Below, piece after piece: positions 35,780 through 44,005 of a DNA stretch of 64,000 nucleotides. The notes beneath the pieces were generated by a model. It searched no databases. It saw only the letters and a list, made by a program, of their open reading frames with translations, and had not been told where the DNA came from. The DNA is from Lachnospiraceae bacterium 10-1 (GTDB taxonomy: Bacteria; Bacillota; Clostridia; Lachnospirales; Lachnospiraceae). The first letter of the stretch is position 1; each line of letters begins with the position of its first letter. Both the position numbers and the translations under genes were made by a program. The stretch spans positions 1 to 64,000 of the forward strand of contig KE159799.1 in NCBI GenBank assembly GCA_000403495.2, written 5' to 3'.

Positions 35780-36646
35780 CTATTTGATTTTTTTACAGCA
35801 GGCAACTGCCAGGGCTCCGGGACCAATATGGCATGCCACACTTAAAGAAAGAGGATTTGCCACAATATCAAATCCCGGAAATTCTTTTTCCAGTTCCGCA
35901 ACAAACTGTCTCATTGTCTCTTCATTTTTAGTATAAGCAACCTCAAGCCATATGTTATCTGCTTTTGCACCGCCAAACCGGTTTTCCATGTCGTTTCTGA
36001 TGGCGTTAATCATAATGCTCTTTCCCTGATTGCTGGTTCTTGCCTTTGCAAAAGCATCCAGCTTATCCCCCTGAATGGTGAGCACCGGCTTAAGTTTAAG
36101 CATTGTGCCGATTGCAGCGGCGGCCGGAGTGATTCTTCCACCCTTTTTTAAGTAATATAAGGTATCCAGCATAATATAAATGCTGGAGTTATATTTATCT
36201 TTTTCAAGAAAATCCTTAATCTGGGCAGCATCCATTCCTCTTTCTGCAAGCAGTTTGGCATCCAATGCCGATTGTCTTTGGGTAACGGAAATTCTCTGAT
36301 TATTTACCACCTGTACTCTGCCATCATAATCTTCTGAAAGCATAATTGCACTTTGGCAGGAACCTGACAGGCCGCTGCTCATAGGAATATAAACAATTTC
36401 ATCATGCTCTTTAAGTATTTCATCCCACAGTTTCATAACTGATTCAGGAGATGGCTGACTGGTTACCACATTGGCCCCGCTTTCCAGCTTTTCATAAAAT
36501 TCTGTCTGGGTAAGGGTAATATCTTCATAAAAAGTTTCTTCATTGATCATAAAAGGCATGGGGAGAACTCTGATGCCGCGCTCTAAAGCCTCTGTCTGGG
36601 TTATTCCACTATTAGAATCTGTTACAACTGCAATTTTTTTACTCAT
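35780..36646 (-). CDS. DegV family fatty-acid-binding protein (FakB-like)
   Basis: A 288-residue DegV-fold protein. The N-terminal VVTDSNSGIT and MPMSSGLSGSCQSA contain the conserved Ser residues that hold the fatty acid carboxylate. TLYYLKKGGRITPAAA is the mid-protein hallmark, and HIGPGALAVACCKK ends the protein. Family knowledge: FakB proteins present fatty acids to FakA kinase, which is encoded 2 kb upstream at 38952. It is first gene of the parE-parC operon. Confidence 0.92.
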   Translation of the reverse strand: MSKKIAVVTDSNSGITQTEALERGIRVLPMPFMINEETFYEDITLTQTEFYEKLESGANVVTSQPSPESVMKLWDEILKEHDEIVYIPMSSGLSGSCQSAIMLSEDYDGRVQVVNNQRISVTQRQSALDAKLLAERGMDAAQIKDFLEKDKYNSSIYIMLDTLYYLKKGGRITPAAAAIGTMLKLKPVLTIQGDKLDAFAKARTSNQGKSIMINAIRNDMENRFGGAKADNIWLEVAYTKNEETMRQFVAELEKEFPGFDIVANPLSLSVACHIGPGALAVACCKKIK

Positions 36647-36707
36647 GTTTGTAGACCTCTCTTAAATTCAATCCTTTTATTTTCATCCTTATTTTAATTC
36701 ACTATAT

Positions 36708-36736
36708 ATTGTACGCATTTGCGCATAAACATACAA
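36708..36736 (-). promoter_or_regulatory. Probable promoter of the degV-parE-parC operon
   Basis: Minus-strand TTGTAT (36736-36731), a 17-base spacer and TACAAT (36713-36708). It sits between recG and degV in an AT-rich gap. The match is moderate; leader of about 55 bases to the degV ATG with a GAGAGG site. Confidence 0.55.
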
Positions 36737-36749
36737 ATATATCTTACTG

Positions 36750-38864
36750 TCAGATTGTTCTAAAGTCAACAAAATTTCCAGCATTTTCACTTAGATACTT
36801 TTTCAGACGGGCATACTTTTCACTTTCCAGCATTCTGTCTTCATTAAGCAGATGATCCACCGTAATGCTGATTTTCTTAAGTAATCCGGCATCCTGATAG
36901 ATATCGGCAATTTTAAATTCCATTGCTCCGCTTTGTCTGATTCCGAACAAGTCCCCCGGCCCCCGAAGCTTTAAATCCTCTTCCGCAATGTAAAATCCAT
37001 CATTTGAGCTATTTAATATTTTTAACCGCTCCGTAGTTTTTTCCTTGCCGGCCCCATCAATAAAAATACAATAAGACTGTGATTTTCCTCTTCCAATCCT
37101 GCCACGCAGCTGATGAAGCTGGGCAAGTCCGAATCGTTCTGCATTTTCCACCATCATAACAGTTGCATTTGGCACGTTAATCCCCACTTCAATCACTGTT
37201 GTTGAGACCAGCACATGAATATCTCCTTTTGCAAAGGCTTCCATAATCCTTTTTTTGTCTGCCGGTTTCATTTTTCCATGCAGAGTTTCAACATGAATAT
37301 CTTCTGAAAGTTCCATCCGTAGCTTTTCTCCATAATCAGTTACATTCTGAATTCCTTCCATATCATCATCACCGGCCTCCACCATAGGACAGATTACATA
37401 AACCTGATGTCCTGCCCGCACCTCTTTTGCGATAAATTCATATGCTTTCCTGCGGTAAGAAACATTCACCACACAGTTTTTAATAGAGAGACGATCTGCA
37501 GGCATCTCATCTATAACAGACAAATGCAGGTCTCCATAGAGAATAATTGCCAGCGTGCGTGGAATAGGCGTAGCACTCATAACCAGTACGTGACTCCTTC
37601 CACCTTTTTCTCCCAGAATTTCTCTTTGCCGGACGCCAAAGCGATGCTGCTCGTCAGTAATCACCAATGCAAGATTTTGATATTTCACTTTTTCCTGTAT
37701 TAATGCATGGGTTCCAATGATTACATTAAAGTTTCCGCCCTCTATCTGCCTGTATATTTCCTTTTTTGCAGATCCACTTACAGAACCAGTTAAAAGAACA
37801 GGCTTAAATGGCAGGTGATACTGCTTTGTCATACTGCTTAGCTGCTCAAAATGCTGGGCTGCCAAAATCTCCGTAGGCGCCATAAGAGCTCCCTGATATC
37901 CATTACTTACGGTCATTAGTAAGGATAAAAAGGCAAGAATCGTTTTGCCGGAGCCTACATCTCCCTGTACCAGCCTGTTCATGCACATACCGCTTAGAAG
38001 ATCTTTTTCAATTTCCTGCCATACCCGCATCTGGGCATTGGTAAGCTTATAGGGCAGCATTTCCAGAAAACGCTTTGTCCACGCGGTTTCTATCATGGAA
38101 TAATCACTACATAATGTTTCATTGTACTCTTTCATTTTTCGGACAGACAAAAGAAATAAAAACAATTCATCAAAAACCAGCCTTTTTCGTGCCTGCAAAA
38201 GACTTTCCCAGTCCCTTGGAAAATGAATCTGCCAAAAAGCACTGCTTCGTGAGGAAAGGGCATACTCATTTTTAATCTCTTCTGACAGGATTTCCCCAAA
38301 CAAGCTTACAGCCCTGTCATCTGTATCATTTTCCGTAAAAATTCCAGATTCCGGCACAAGTTCCTTTAACGCCTGCCTTACAGCCTTCATGACAGCTTTA
38401 TTGCCAAGGCCGGCAGTAAGACCATAACAAGGCTGAAGCTGCCCCATTTTTTCCGTGTATTCGTCCCAGGTAAATAATGCCGGCTGATCCATATGATATT
38501 TTCCATTTTCTTTCTTCATTTTTCCCCGGAACAAAAAGCTGCTTCCCGATTTTAATTTACTTTTTAAATAAGGAACATTAAAGTAAGAAATAGATATTTT
38601 ATCGTTTCCATCACTGCAAACGCCTGTGCCAATGGTAAGATTTCTTAACTTTTTCCATTTAAAATCTGCTGGGAGAAATAATTCAAGAGTAACCATTTCA
38701 CCTTCCCCCGCCTTGGCAATCTTCACCGGCTCTTCAAATCTTTGATAATTTTTAGGATAATAAAAAAGCAGATCTTTTATAGTGAAAATCCCCAATTTAT
38801 AAAAAAGCTTTGCTGTCTTTTCACCAATTCCTTTTAAGTTTATAATGTCATCTGAATATTTCAT
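36750..38864 (-). CDS. recG: ATP-dependent DNA helicase RecG
   Basis: A 704-residue helicase that reverses stalled forks and branch-migrates junctions. It has an N-terminal HhH-like start (LKGIGEKTAKLFYKLGI) and a wedge/OB domain to about residue 250. Helicase motifs are GDVGSGKT (I), TDEQHRFGVRQR (II), MSATPIPRTLA (III) and VIEVGINVPNA with QLHQLRGRIGRG (V-VI). Length slightly over E. coli RecG (693). It follows the FakA gene after a terminator-like hairpin. Confidence 0.96.
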   Translation of the reverse strand: MKYSDDIINLKGIGEKTAKLFYKLGIFTIKDLLFYYPKNYQRFEEPVKIAKAGEGEMVTLELFLPADFKWKKLRNLTIGTGVCSDGNDKISISYFNVPYLKSKLKSGSSFLFRGKMKKENGKYHMDQPALFTWDEYTEKMGQLQPCYGLTAGLGNKAVMKAVRQALKELVPESGIFTENDTDDRAVSLFGEILSEEIKNEYALSSRSSAFWQIHFPRDWESLLQARKRLVFDELFLFLLSVRKMKEYNETLCSDYSMIETAWTKRFLEMLPYKLTNAQMRVWQEIEKDLLSGMCMNRLVQGDVGSGKTILAFLSLLMTVSNGYQGALMAPTEILAAQHFEQLSSMTKQYHLPFKPVLLTGSVSGSAKKEIYRQIEGGNFNVIIGTHALIQEKVKYQNLALVITDEQHRFGVRQREILGEKGGRSHVLVMSATPIPRTLAIILYGDLHLSVIDEMPADRLSIKNCVVNVSYRRKAYEFIAKEVRAGHQVYVICPMVEAGDDDMEGIQNVTDYGEKLRMELSEDIHVETLHGKMKPADKKRIMEAFAKGDIHVLVSTTVIEVGINVPNATVMMVENAERFGLAQLHQLRGRIGRGKSQSYCIFIDGAGKEKTTERLKILNSSNDGFYIAEEDLKLRGPGDLFGIRQSGAMEFKIADIYQDAGLLKKISITVDHLLNEDRMLESEKYARLKKYLSENAGNFVDFRTI

Positions 38865-38887
38865 CTAAAATCCCCCATAATTTCAGG

Positions 38888-38917
38888 ATGCAAAAAGGAC
38901 GGTTTTTCCGTCCTTTT
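38888..38917 (-). terminator. Terminator after the FakA-like gene
   Basis: Minus-strand GAAAAGGACGG (38917 down) pairs with CCGTCCTTTTT (to 38892) around an A-rich loop, ending in a T run. It lies between the fakA stop (38952) and the recG start (38864), so recG would rely on read-through or on a promoter I cannot see. Confidence 0.78.
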
Positions 38918-38951
38918 CATTATAAAAAATTCCCATTTTAAACTGTAATGA

Positions 38952-40622
38952 TTATTCTGCTGAAATAATGTAGTAGTAGATCGGCTGTCCGCCATACTGC
39001 AGCTCAATATCGCAGGACGGATATTCTTTTTCAATGCGCATCTTTAGCTCTTTCGCCACATCTTCCGTTATCTCTTCACCATAATAAACGCTGATCAGCT
39101 CTAAATCGTCGCTCATCATTTCCTTTACCATATCAAATGTAACATCGGAAACATTGCTTCCCACAGAAAGAATACCCGCATCGCCAAGTCCCATATAATC
39201 ACCCTGCTTGATTTCCTTATCATCAATCACGGTGTCTCTTACTGCATAAGTAACCTGTCCGGTCTTAACATTGCCAATTTCGGATTTCATGTTTTCTTCA
39301 TTTTCCTGTACACTCATATCCGGAACATAATTAATAATTGCAGTGATTCCCTGTGGTACTGTCTTGGTTGGAATCACTATAATGTTTTTGTCTTTTACCA
39401 TCATTTGCGCCTGATTTGCCGCAAGAATAATATTCTTGTTATTTGGAAGAATGAACACGGAATCTGCATTTACCCGTTCGATTGCATTTAACATATCTTC
39501 TGTACTGGGATTCATTGTTTGTCCGCCTTCAATAATATAATCTACGCCCAGTCCTCTAAAGATATCATTAATGCCTTCTCCCACTGAAACGGCAATAAAG
39601 CCTACTTCCTTGTGGGGCATCAGTTCCTCAGCTTTTTGTGCATCTTTGATTTCATCTTTTAATTGTCCTTCCCTGAAAAGCTTTTCCTGATGCTCAAGGC
39701 GCATATTGTCAATCTTTAAGTTAGATAACGCACCATACTTAAGAGCCTTCTGGATTGCAAGTCCGGGATCATTCGTATGTACGTGTACCTTAACCACGTC
39801 ATCGTCTGCCACCACAACAATTGAGTCACCAATAGATTCCAGATACTCTTTGAAATCCATTTCGGTTTTAATATTAAAATTTCTGCTGAGCATAATAATA
39901 AACTCTGTGCAATAACCATATTTAATGTCAATATCTGTCTGTGCTTCTGCTTTTACCTTAGTTCCCTGCGAAGATTTTACTTCTTTGATGGTTAAATCAA
40001 TTTCCTTGCCAAGAAATGCATCATATGCACCTTTTAAAACCTGCACAAGTCCTTGACCTCCGGAGTCAACAACCCCTGCCTGCTTTAAAACAGGAAGCAT
40101 TTCCGGTGTTCTCTCCAAAACCTCATCTGCATACTTGATCACTTCATCAAAAAAATACCCCAGATCAGTGCAGCCTTCTTCAGCCAGCTCTCTTGCTCTT
40201 ATGCTGGCTCCTTTTGCAACTGTTAAAATAGTACCTTCCTTGGGCTTCATAACTGCTTTATAGGCAGTTTCCACCGCTTTTTCAAATGCATCTGCAAATA
40301 CGGGAATGTCTAATACATCCTTTTCTCTGATGGATTTGGTAAACCCACGAAAAAGCTGGGACAATATAACTCCTGAGTTACCTCTGGCTCCTCTTAATGA
40401 GCCGGAAGAAATTGCTTTACAAAGGGATATCATATCCGGATTATCCATTGCAGCAACATCTTTTGCCGCAGACATGATCGTAAGCGTCATATTCGTTCCA
40501 GTATCACCATCCGGCACCGGAAAAACATTCAGGTCATTAATCCACTCTTTCTGGGATTCCAGATTTTTAGCTCCAGCTAAGAACATCTTTGCAAGTATCT
40601 TAGCGTCGATTGTATTAGTCAC
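38952..40622 (-). CDS. fakA: DAK2 / DegV-like fatty acid kinase FakA (YloV)
   Basis: A 556-residue protein. The N-terminal DAK2 kinase domain (VFPVPDGDTGTNMTLT and GSLRGARGNSGVILSQLFRG) spans about residues 1-205 and includes the Asp cluster that binds ATP-magnesium. A central linker and a C-terminal DegV-like part (FIAVSVGEGINDIFRGLGVDYIIEGGQTMNPSTEDM, split by the family Gly) follow. It phosphorylates FakB-bound fatty acids. The start is GTG 40622 with AAGGAGG seven bases upstream. It is preceded by asp23, the standard asp23-fakA pair. Confidence 0.93.
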   Translation of the reverse strand: MTNTIDAKILAKMFLAGAKNLESQKEWINDLNVFPVPDGDTGTNMTLTIMSAAKDVAAMDNPDMISLCKAISSGSLRGARGNSGVILSQLFRGFTKSIREKDVLDIPVFADAFEKAVETAYKAVMKPKEGTILTVAKGASIRARELAEEGCTDLGYFFDEVIKYADEVLERTPEMLPVLKQAGVVDSGGQGLVQVLKGAYDAFLGKEIDLTIKEVKSSQGTKVKAEAQTDIDIKYGYCTEFIIMLSRNFNIKTEMDFKEYLESIGDSIVVVADDDVVKVHVHTNDPGLAIQKALKYGALSNLKIDNMRLEHQEKLFREGQLKDEIKDAQKAEELMPHKEVGFIAVSVGEGINDIFRGLGVDYIIEGGQTMNPSTEDMLNAIERVNADSVFILPNNKNIILAANQAQMMVKDKNIIVIPTKTVPQGITAIINYVPDMSVQENEENMKSEIGNVKTGQVTYAVRDTVIDDKEIKQGDYMGLGDAGILSVGSNVSDVTFDMVKEMMSDDLELISVYYGEEITEDVAKELKMRIEKEYPSCDIELQYGGQPIYYYIISAE

Positions 40623-40634
40623 AGCAAGTCCTCC

Positions 40635-41009
40635 TTAATCAATCACTCTAACACCTTCAACAAAGATGTTTATTTTTTCTACATGTATTCCTGTAAATTC
40701 CTCTACTTTGTACTTTACATTACTGATCAGGTTATCAGAAACTGCAAGTATACCTACACCATAAGCTACAATTACATGGAAATTGATTGTCAGCTTGTTA
40801 TTATTAATAGAAACATTGATGCCTCTGGTCATGCTGTCCCTTTTAAGCAATTTTACCAGGCCATCCTTAACATTAATGCCTGCCATTCCTACAATACCAA
40901 AGCATTCCATCGCAATGCTTCCCGCATACTGAGCAATTACATCATTATCAATTGCTATATTCCCCATATGTGTATTCATAGAAGTTTCCTTCATGGAAGA
41001 ATTTTTCAT
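40635..41009 (-). CDS. Asp23/Gls24 family envelope stress protein
   Basis: A 124-residue Asp23/DUF322 protein. Core segments are GNIAIDNDVIAQYAGSIAMECFGIVGM and the C-terminal YKVEEFTGIHVEKINIFVEGV. YloU, encoded beside fakA in Bacillus subtilis, is the probable counterpart. AAGGAGG lies six bases before the ATG. The role is membrane-associated and undefined. Divergent from rpmB. Confidence 0.93.
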   Translation of the reverse strand: MKNSSMKETSMNTHMGNIAIDNDVIAQYAGSIAMECFGIVGMAGINVKDGLVKLLKRDSMTRGINVSINNNKLTINFHVIVAYGVGILAVSDNLISNVKYKVEEFTGIHVEKINIFVEGVRVID

Positions 41010-41106
41010 AGGCTGCCTCCTTATATTTTGAACATATATATTGTATTATAACCTCAAAAAGAAAAAAAAGAAACATAAATCTATGGTAAAATAATTAAAA
41101 ATACCC

Positions 41107-41135
41107 TTGCATTCTGATTTGATTTCTGATATTAT
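41107..41135 (+). promoter_or_regulatory. Sigma-A promoter of rpmB
   Basis: TTGCAT (41107-41112), a 17-base spacer and TATTAT (41130-41135). The predicted leader is about 40 bases to ATG 41181. The opposite strand has a TATAAT-like box about 80 bases to the left that may serve asp23. Confidence 0.75.
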
Positions 41136-41180
41136 ACAACTGTTGTGTACGTTTATTATCAATTGTTAGGAGGTGTAATG

Positions 41181-41366
41181 ATGGCTAAGTGTGATATTTG
41201 TGGTAAAGGTGTTCATTTCGGAAATAACGTAAGCCATTCTCATAGAAGATCTAACAGAATCTGGAATTCAAACATCAAAAAGGTTAAATGTAAAGTAAAC
41301 GGAGCTTCCAAAAGAATGCACGTTTGTACAAGCTGCTTAAAATCAGGCAGAGTTGAAAGAGCATAA
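41181..41366 (+). CDS. rpmB: 50S ribosomal protein L28 (zinc-ribbon form)
   Basis: A 61-residue L28 beginning MAKCDICGKGVHFGNNVSHS. Four Cys residues in two CxxC pairs (CDIC, CTSC) show the zinc-binding form. ATG 41181 is chosen over the adjacent ATG 41178 because it fits the usual MAKCD start; AGGAGG is upstream of both. Single-gene unit with its own promoter and terminator, divergent from asp23-fakA as in Bacillus. Confidence 0.96.
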   Translation: MAKCDICGKGVHFGNNVSHSHRRSNRIWNSNIKKVKCKVNGASKRMHVCTSCLKSGRVERA

Positions 41367-41379
41367 TAAGTTTTTAAAA

Positions 41380-41410
41380 GGCTGGCTTTAAAAGCCAGCT
41401 CTTTTTATTT
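41380..41410. terminator. Terminator of rpmB, possibly bidirectional
   Basis: GCTGGCTTT (41381-41389) pairs with AAAGCCAGC (41391-41399); TCTTTTTATTTT follows on the plus strand. On the minus strand the stem is followed by CCTTTT, so it may also end the J-domain gene, whose stop is at 41420. Confidence 0.88.
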
Positions 41411-41419
41411 TACATTTAT

Positions 41420-41905
41420 TTATGCTCTTTTTCCCATCTCATAATCCTGTTTCAGTTCCTCATATATTTTGTTAATTACAAGTACCATTTCATGGTCTCC
41501 CGCAATATTATCAGGATGAAACATTTTAATCAAATCCTTATATCGTTTCTTTAACGCCAAAGAGCTGTTTACACCCTGAAACAGCATTTCAGCCACATCA
41601 AAATTTTTCTCCTGTCTGGTATAGCTTATATGGGCATTTTTTTCCGCTTCAAGAATAAGCTTGTCCCGCTCTACCTTTTTGCGTTCTAAATCCAACTGGG
41701 CAAATCCACTTTTTAATATGTCCATTTTTTTCTCAAAAAAGGCTTCCTCCTGTTTAAGCTTTTTACGCTCCATTTGAATCCGTATGTTTTCTTTAAACAG
41801 CCATTCCTTTAATTCATTTAAGGCTTTTTCTTTTTCCTCTCCTTCTGCTTCTGCCAGATCCCTTTCAAACTCCTTGGCGTCAAGCACCTTTTCCATATCC
41901 TCCAT
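41420..41905 (-). CDS. Coiled-coil protein with a C-terminal J domain
   Basis: A protein of about 161 residues. Roughly residues 1-110 are charged coiled coil (ERKKLKQEEAFFEKKMDIL). The end carries a J-domain core with the HPD motif (YKDLIKMFHPDNIAGD) followed by INKIYEELKQDYE, as in helix IV. J domains activate DnaK. The reversed order (J domain last) is unlike DnaJ or CbpA. ATG 41905 is a compromise: the purine-rich AAAGGGA is rather far (about 14 bases), and the ATG at 41896 is too close to GGAGG. It is the last gene of the GerW cluster. Confidence 0.7.
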   Translation of the reverse strand: MEDMEKVLDAKEFERDLAEAEGEEKEKALNELKEWLFKENIRIQMERKKLKQEEAFFEKKMDILKSGFAQLDLERKKVERDKLILEAEKNAHISYTRQEKNFDVAEMLFQGVNSSLALKKRYKDLIKMFHPDNIAGDHEMVLVINKIYEELKQDYEMGKRA

Positions 41906-41937
41906 AGTAAATAACCAATTCCCTTTCAACACAAAAA

Positions 41938-42078
41938 CTACTGCAGGTAACAATTATAGCCTATTAAAAGCAAAAGTGCTATAATAATCAGTGCAATAAG
42001 ATAATGATGTGCAAGAAAAAGCATAAGCAGCATTCCAACTGCAATCCAAAAAGCGATAAAACCAATCAGTTTTTTCAT
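41938..42078 (-). CDS. Small membrane protein, 46 residues
   Basis: Short gene between gerW and the J-domain gene. ATG 42078 has TAGGTGG six bases upstream. The product starts MKKLIGFIAFWIAVGM and has two hydrophobic segments (about residues 4-22 and 26-42) with His-His between them, ending YNCYLQ. The protein is almost wholly membrane-embedded. I do not recognise a named family. The strong ribosome binding site, spacing and operon position support a real gene. Confidence 0.68.
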   Translation of the reverse strand: MKKLIGFIAFWIAVGMLLMLFLAHHYLIALIIIALLLLIGYNCYLQ

Positions 42079-42130
42079 GCGTATCCACCTACTTATGCTT
42101 CTTACTTTATCTTATGCAGTTACCTTAAAA

Positions 42131-42532
42131 TTATTTCCCATCATCTACTTCTTCTGGAAAAGCAATATCCACCGCCGCATCATCATCCATCATTTCATCT
42201 TTTGGCGCAGTGAATTTATCCACAAGGTCAGGGATTAAATCCAAAACCTTTGTAACCGTATCCTGATTTTTTATATTCACAAGCTTGGTGCTTCCGTTTT
42301 TGATTACAAGTACGGCGCTGGGAGTAAGTTTTCCTGAAAAACCGCCTGCACCGCCTGTTTTTTTATCTGCTGCACTGGCACCAGCCCCCACACCAAAGGT
42401 AACATCCACTAAAGGTAAAATAATCGTATCTCCTATCTGAGTTGCCTCACCAACTACTGTTTTTGTTGACAAAACAGTATTCATCCCCTTCATGAGAGAT
42501 TCAATTACCCCTGTAAAATTATTTTCTGCCAT
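42131..42532 (-). CDS. ytfJ: GerW family sporulation protein (YtfJ)
   Basis: A 133-residue GerW/YtfJ protein. The typical pattern is IIPLVDVTFGVGAG-type (here ILPLVDVTFGVGAGAS), a Gly-rich stretch, and VLVIKNGSTKLVNI. An acidic tail (DEMMDDDAAVDIAFPEE) ends it. In Bacillus subtilis YtfJ is needed for normal germination and is produced in the forespore. It directly follows the DUF2953 gene (one base gap), matching ytfI-ytfJ. Confidence 0.92.
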   Translation of the reverse strand: MAENNFTGVIESLMKGMNTVLSTKTVVGEATQIGDTIILPLVDVTFGVGAGASAADKKTGGAGGFSGKLTPSAVLVIKNGSTKLVNIKNQDTVTKVLDLIPDLVDKFTAPKDEMMDDDAAVDIAFPEEVDDGK

Positions 42533-43489
42533 TTATGCCGCCTCCCTTTTAAATAATTTGATCAATTGACGTAAATCTTTGTTAAAATAAACGATCCATG
42601 CTGTTTTTACCAGTCTGAAAAATGTAATTTTTCCTTTGATAAAAAGATCACCTTCTACAATCTGCTGCTCAAAATCTGGAATTATTTCTATATGATTGCC
42701 AAGCAGCGGATATAAAATACCATAAGCCGCCAAAACCTGTCCTGTACTTGCAGGATCTCCTGTCCCAATCCTTAATTTTCCCTGAATTTTATTTGGAAGG
42801 ATACTTTTAAGCAGGCCAAATACCTGCGGAGAGCATACGGACCAGGCCATGCGGAAGGTATCACTTTTTAAAATATCAATATAATACCGGATATTGTTTA
42901 CAATATATTTTATCTTATCACAGATTTTTGTGATTGTGTACTTAATATTTTTAAGTATAGATAAGAGTTTTTTGAAAAAATCTTTCTTACTTTCTTTATC
43001 TTCTCCTTTATTGTCCGAAATTTTTTTCTGCTCTTTTTTATCCTCTTCCTGTTCTATTTTCCTTTGTTCTTCCTTATCGTTTTCTTTGTCAACATCCCTT
43101 TTTTCTTCCTGCCGGAATGCGTTTATTTTTTCGTTTTTCGTCCCTTCTTCTGTCTTATGACTTTTCTTTTGTGTCTTATCTTTTTGTTTTTTCTCTTTTT
43201 TTATTTTTTCTTTTGAAGGCTGATCGGACCTGAACACTGTAATAAAAAATAATTTTATTTTTACATATGCTTCCTCCGGATAGCTAAATACTGCACTCAC
43301 CATGTGCAGCAGCCATGTAATACTTACTTTTGCCGCCACAGGCGCTTTTTCTGTTTCTTTCCGGTGAAGCACAATCCGGTACCTGACCGGCACAAACAGC
43401 ACCAGAAGGATCAGCACCAGTAAAATTCCCAACACGGAAAGCAAAAGCAGGCCTAAAATTTTTAAAATAGTCAATAAAATAGAAATCAT
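42533..43489 (-). CDS. DUF2953 family protein (YtfI-like) with a long Lys/Glu linker
   Basis: A 318-residue protein with an N-terminal membrane helix (residues 3-30, Leu-rich). A DUF2953 opening, FVPVRYRIVLHRKE, follows. A linker of about 80 residues made mainly of Lys, Glu, Asp and Gln sits at about residues 95-175. The conserved C-terminal part includes IGTGDPASTGQVLAAYGILYPLLG. DUF2953 proteins accompany YtfJ in spore formers. The insert is the odd feature; it produces a pyrimidine-rich tract on the plus strand. Confidence 0.85.
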   Translation of the reverse strand: MISILLTILKILGLLLLSVLGILLVLILLVLFVPVRYRIVLHRKETEKAPVAAKVSITWLLHMVSAVFSYPEEAYVKIKLFFITVFRSDQPSKEKIKKEKKQKDKTQKKSHKTEEGTKNEKINAFRQEEKRDVDKENDKEEQRKIEQEEDKKEQKKISDNKGEDKESKKDFFKKLLSILKNIKYTITKICDKIKYIVNNIRYYIDILKSDTFRMAWSVCSPQVFGLLKSILPNKIQGKLRIGTGDPASTGQVLAAYGILYPLLGNHIEIIPDFEQQIVEGDLFIKGKITFFRLVKTAWIVYFNKDLRQLIKLFKREAA

Positions 43490-43524
43490 TAGGTTACTCC
43501 ATTGTCACGCTTCTAGCTTGGGGC

Positions 43525-43836
43525 TCAATTTTTTGCTTTACGTTTTAAATATTCTTTCAAATTACAGGTTCCTGTTGCATCCACACATTCCTGTGTTATT
43601 TTAATGATAATGTCAACTGCCTCATCATAGTTGGACGCTATTCCCACAATAATCGGCGGGTGATATCTGTAATACTGTTGTTTTAAATATGCCGCATGAA
43701 ATATTTCCAGTTGATCTGCTCCTGCTGCTATGGACACTACATAAACCTGTGTGCCTGCATGATGTTTTAACTTCCATTTTACTTTTGCAGGATCAGTAAC
43801 AGTATCGCCAATATATAAATATTTATAAAATTTCAT
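43525..43836 (-). CDS. Conserved hypothetical protein, 103 residues
   Basis: A soluble 103-residue protein starting MKFYKYLYIGDTVTDPAKVKWKL with a basic C-terminus (KEYLKRKAKN). It has no motif I can name. AAAGGA precedes the ATG at seven bases. It is first in the minus-strand run with DUF2953 and GerW, 36 bases upstream of DUF2953, so possibly co-transcribed; divergent from the HD-GYP-like gene. Confidence 0.7.
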   Translation of the reverse strand: MKFYKYLYIGDTVTDPAKVKWKLKHHAGTQVYVVSIAAGADQLEIFHAAYLKQQYYRYHPPIIVGIASNYDEAVDIIIKITQECVDATGTCNLKEYLKRKAKN

Positions 43837-43904
43837 TATACGTTCCTTTCCCTACACCGATAGTTTCATCATATCATATTTCATTGAAATTCCAAAGCAA
43901 AATA

Positions 43905-43932
43905 TTGACAAATCTGGTAAAATACTTATACT
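43905..43932 (+). promoter_or_regulatory. Sigma-A promoter of the HD-GYP-like gene
   Basis: TTGACA (43905-43910), a 16-base spacer and TATACT (43927-43932). It leaves a leader of about 65 bases before ATG 44006. Confidence 0.72.
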
Positions 43933-44005
43933 TAAAATTGTAAAGTTATTGAACAAATATATGTATCATACTACATATTTCACAATGTATTTAACGGAGA
44001 AGACT

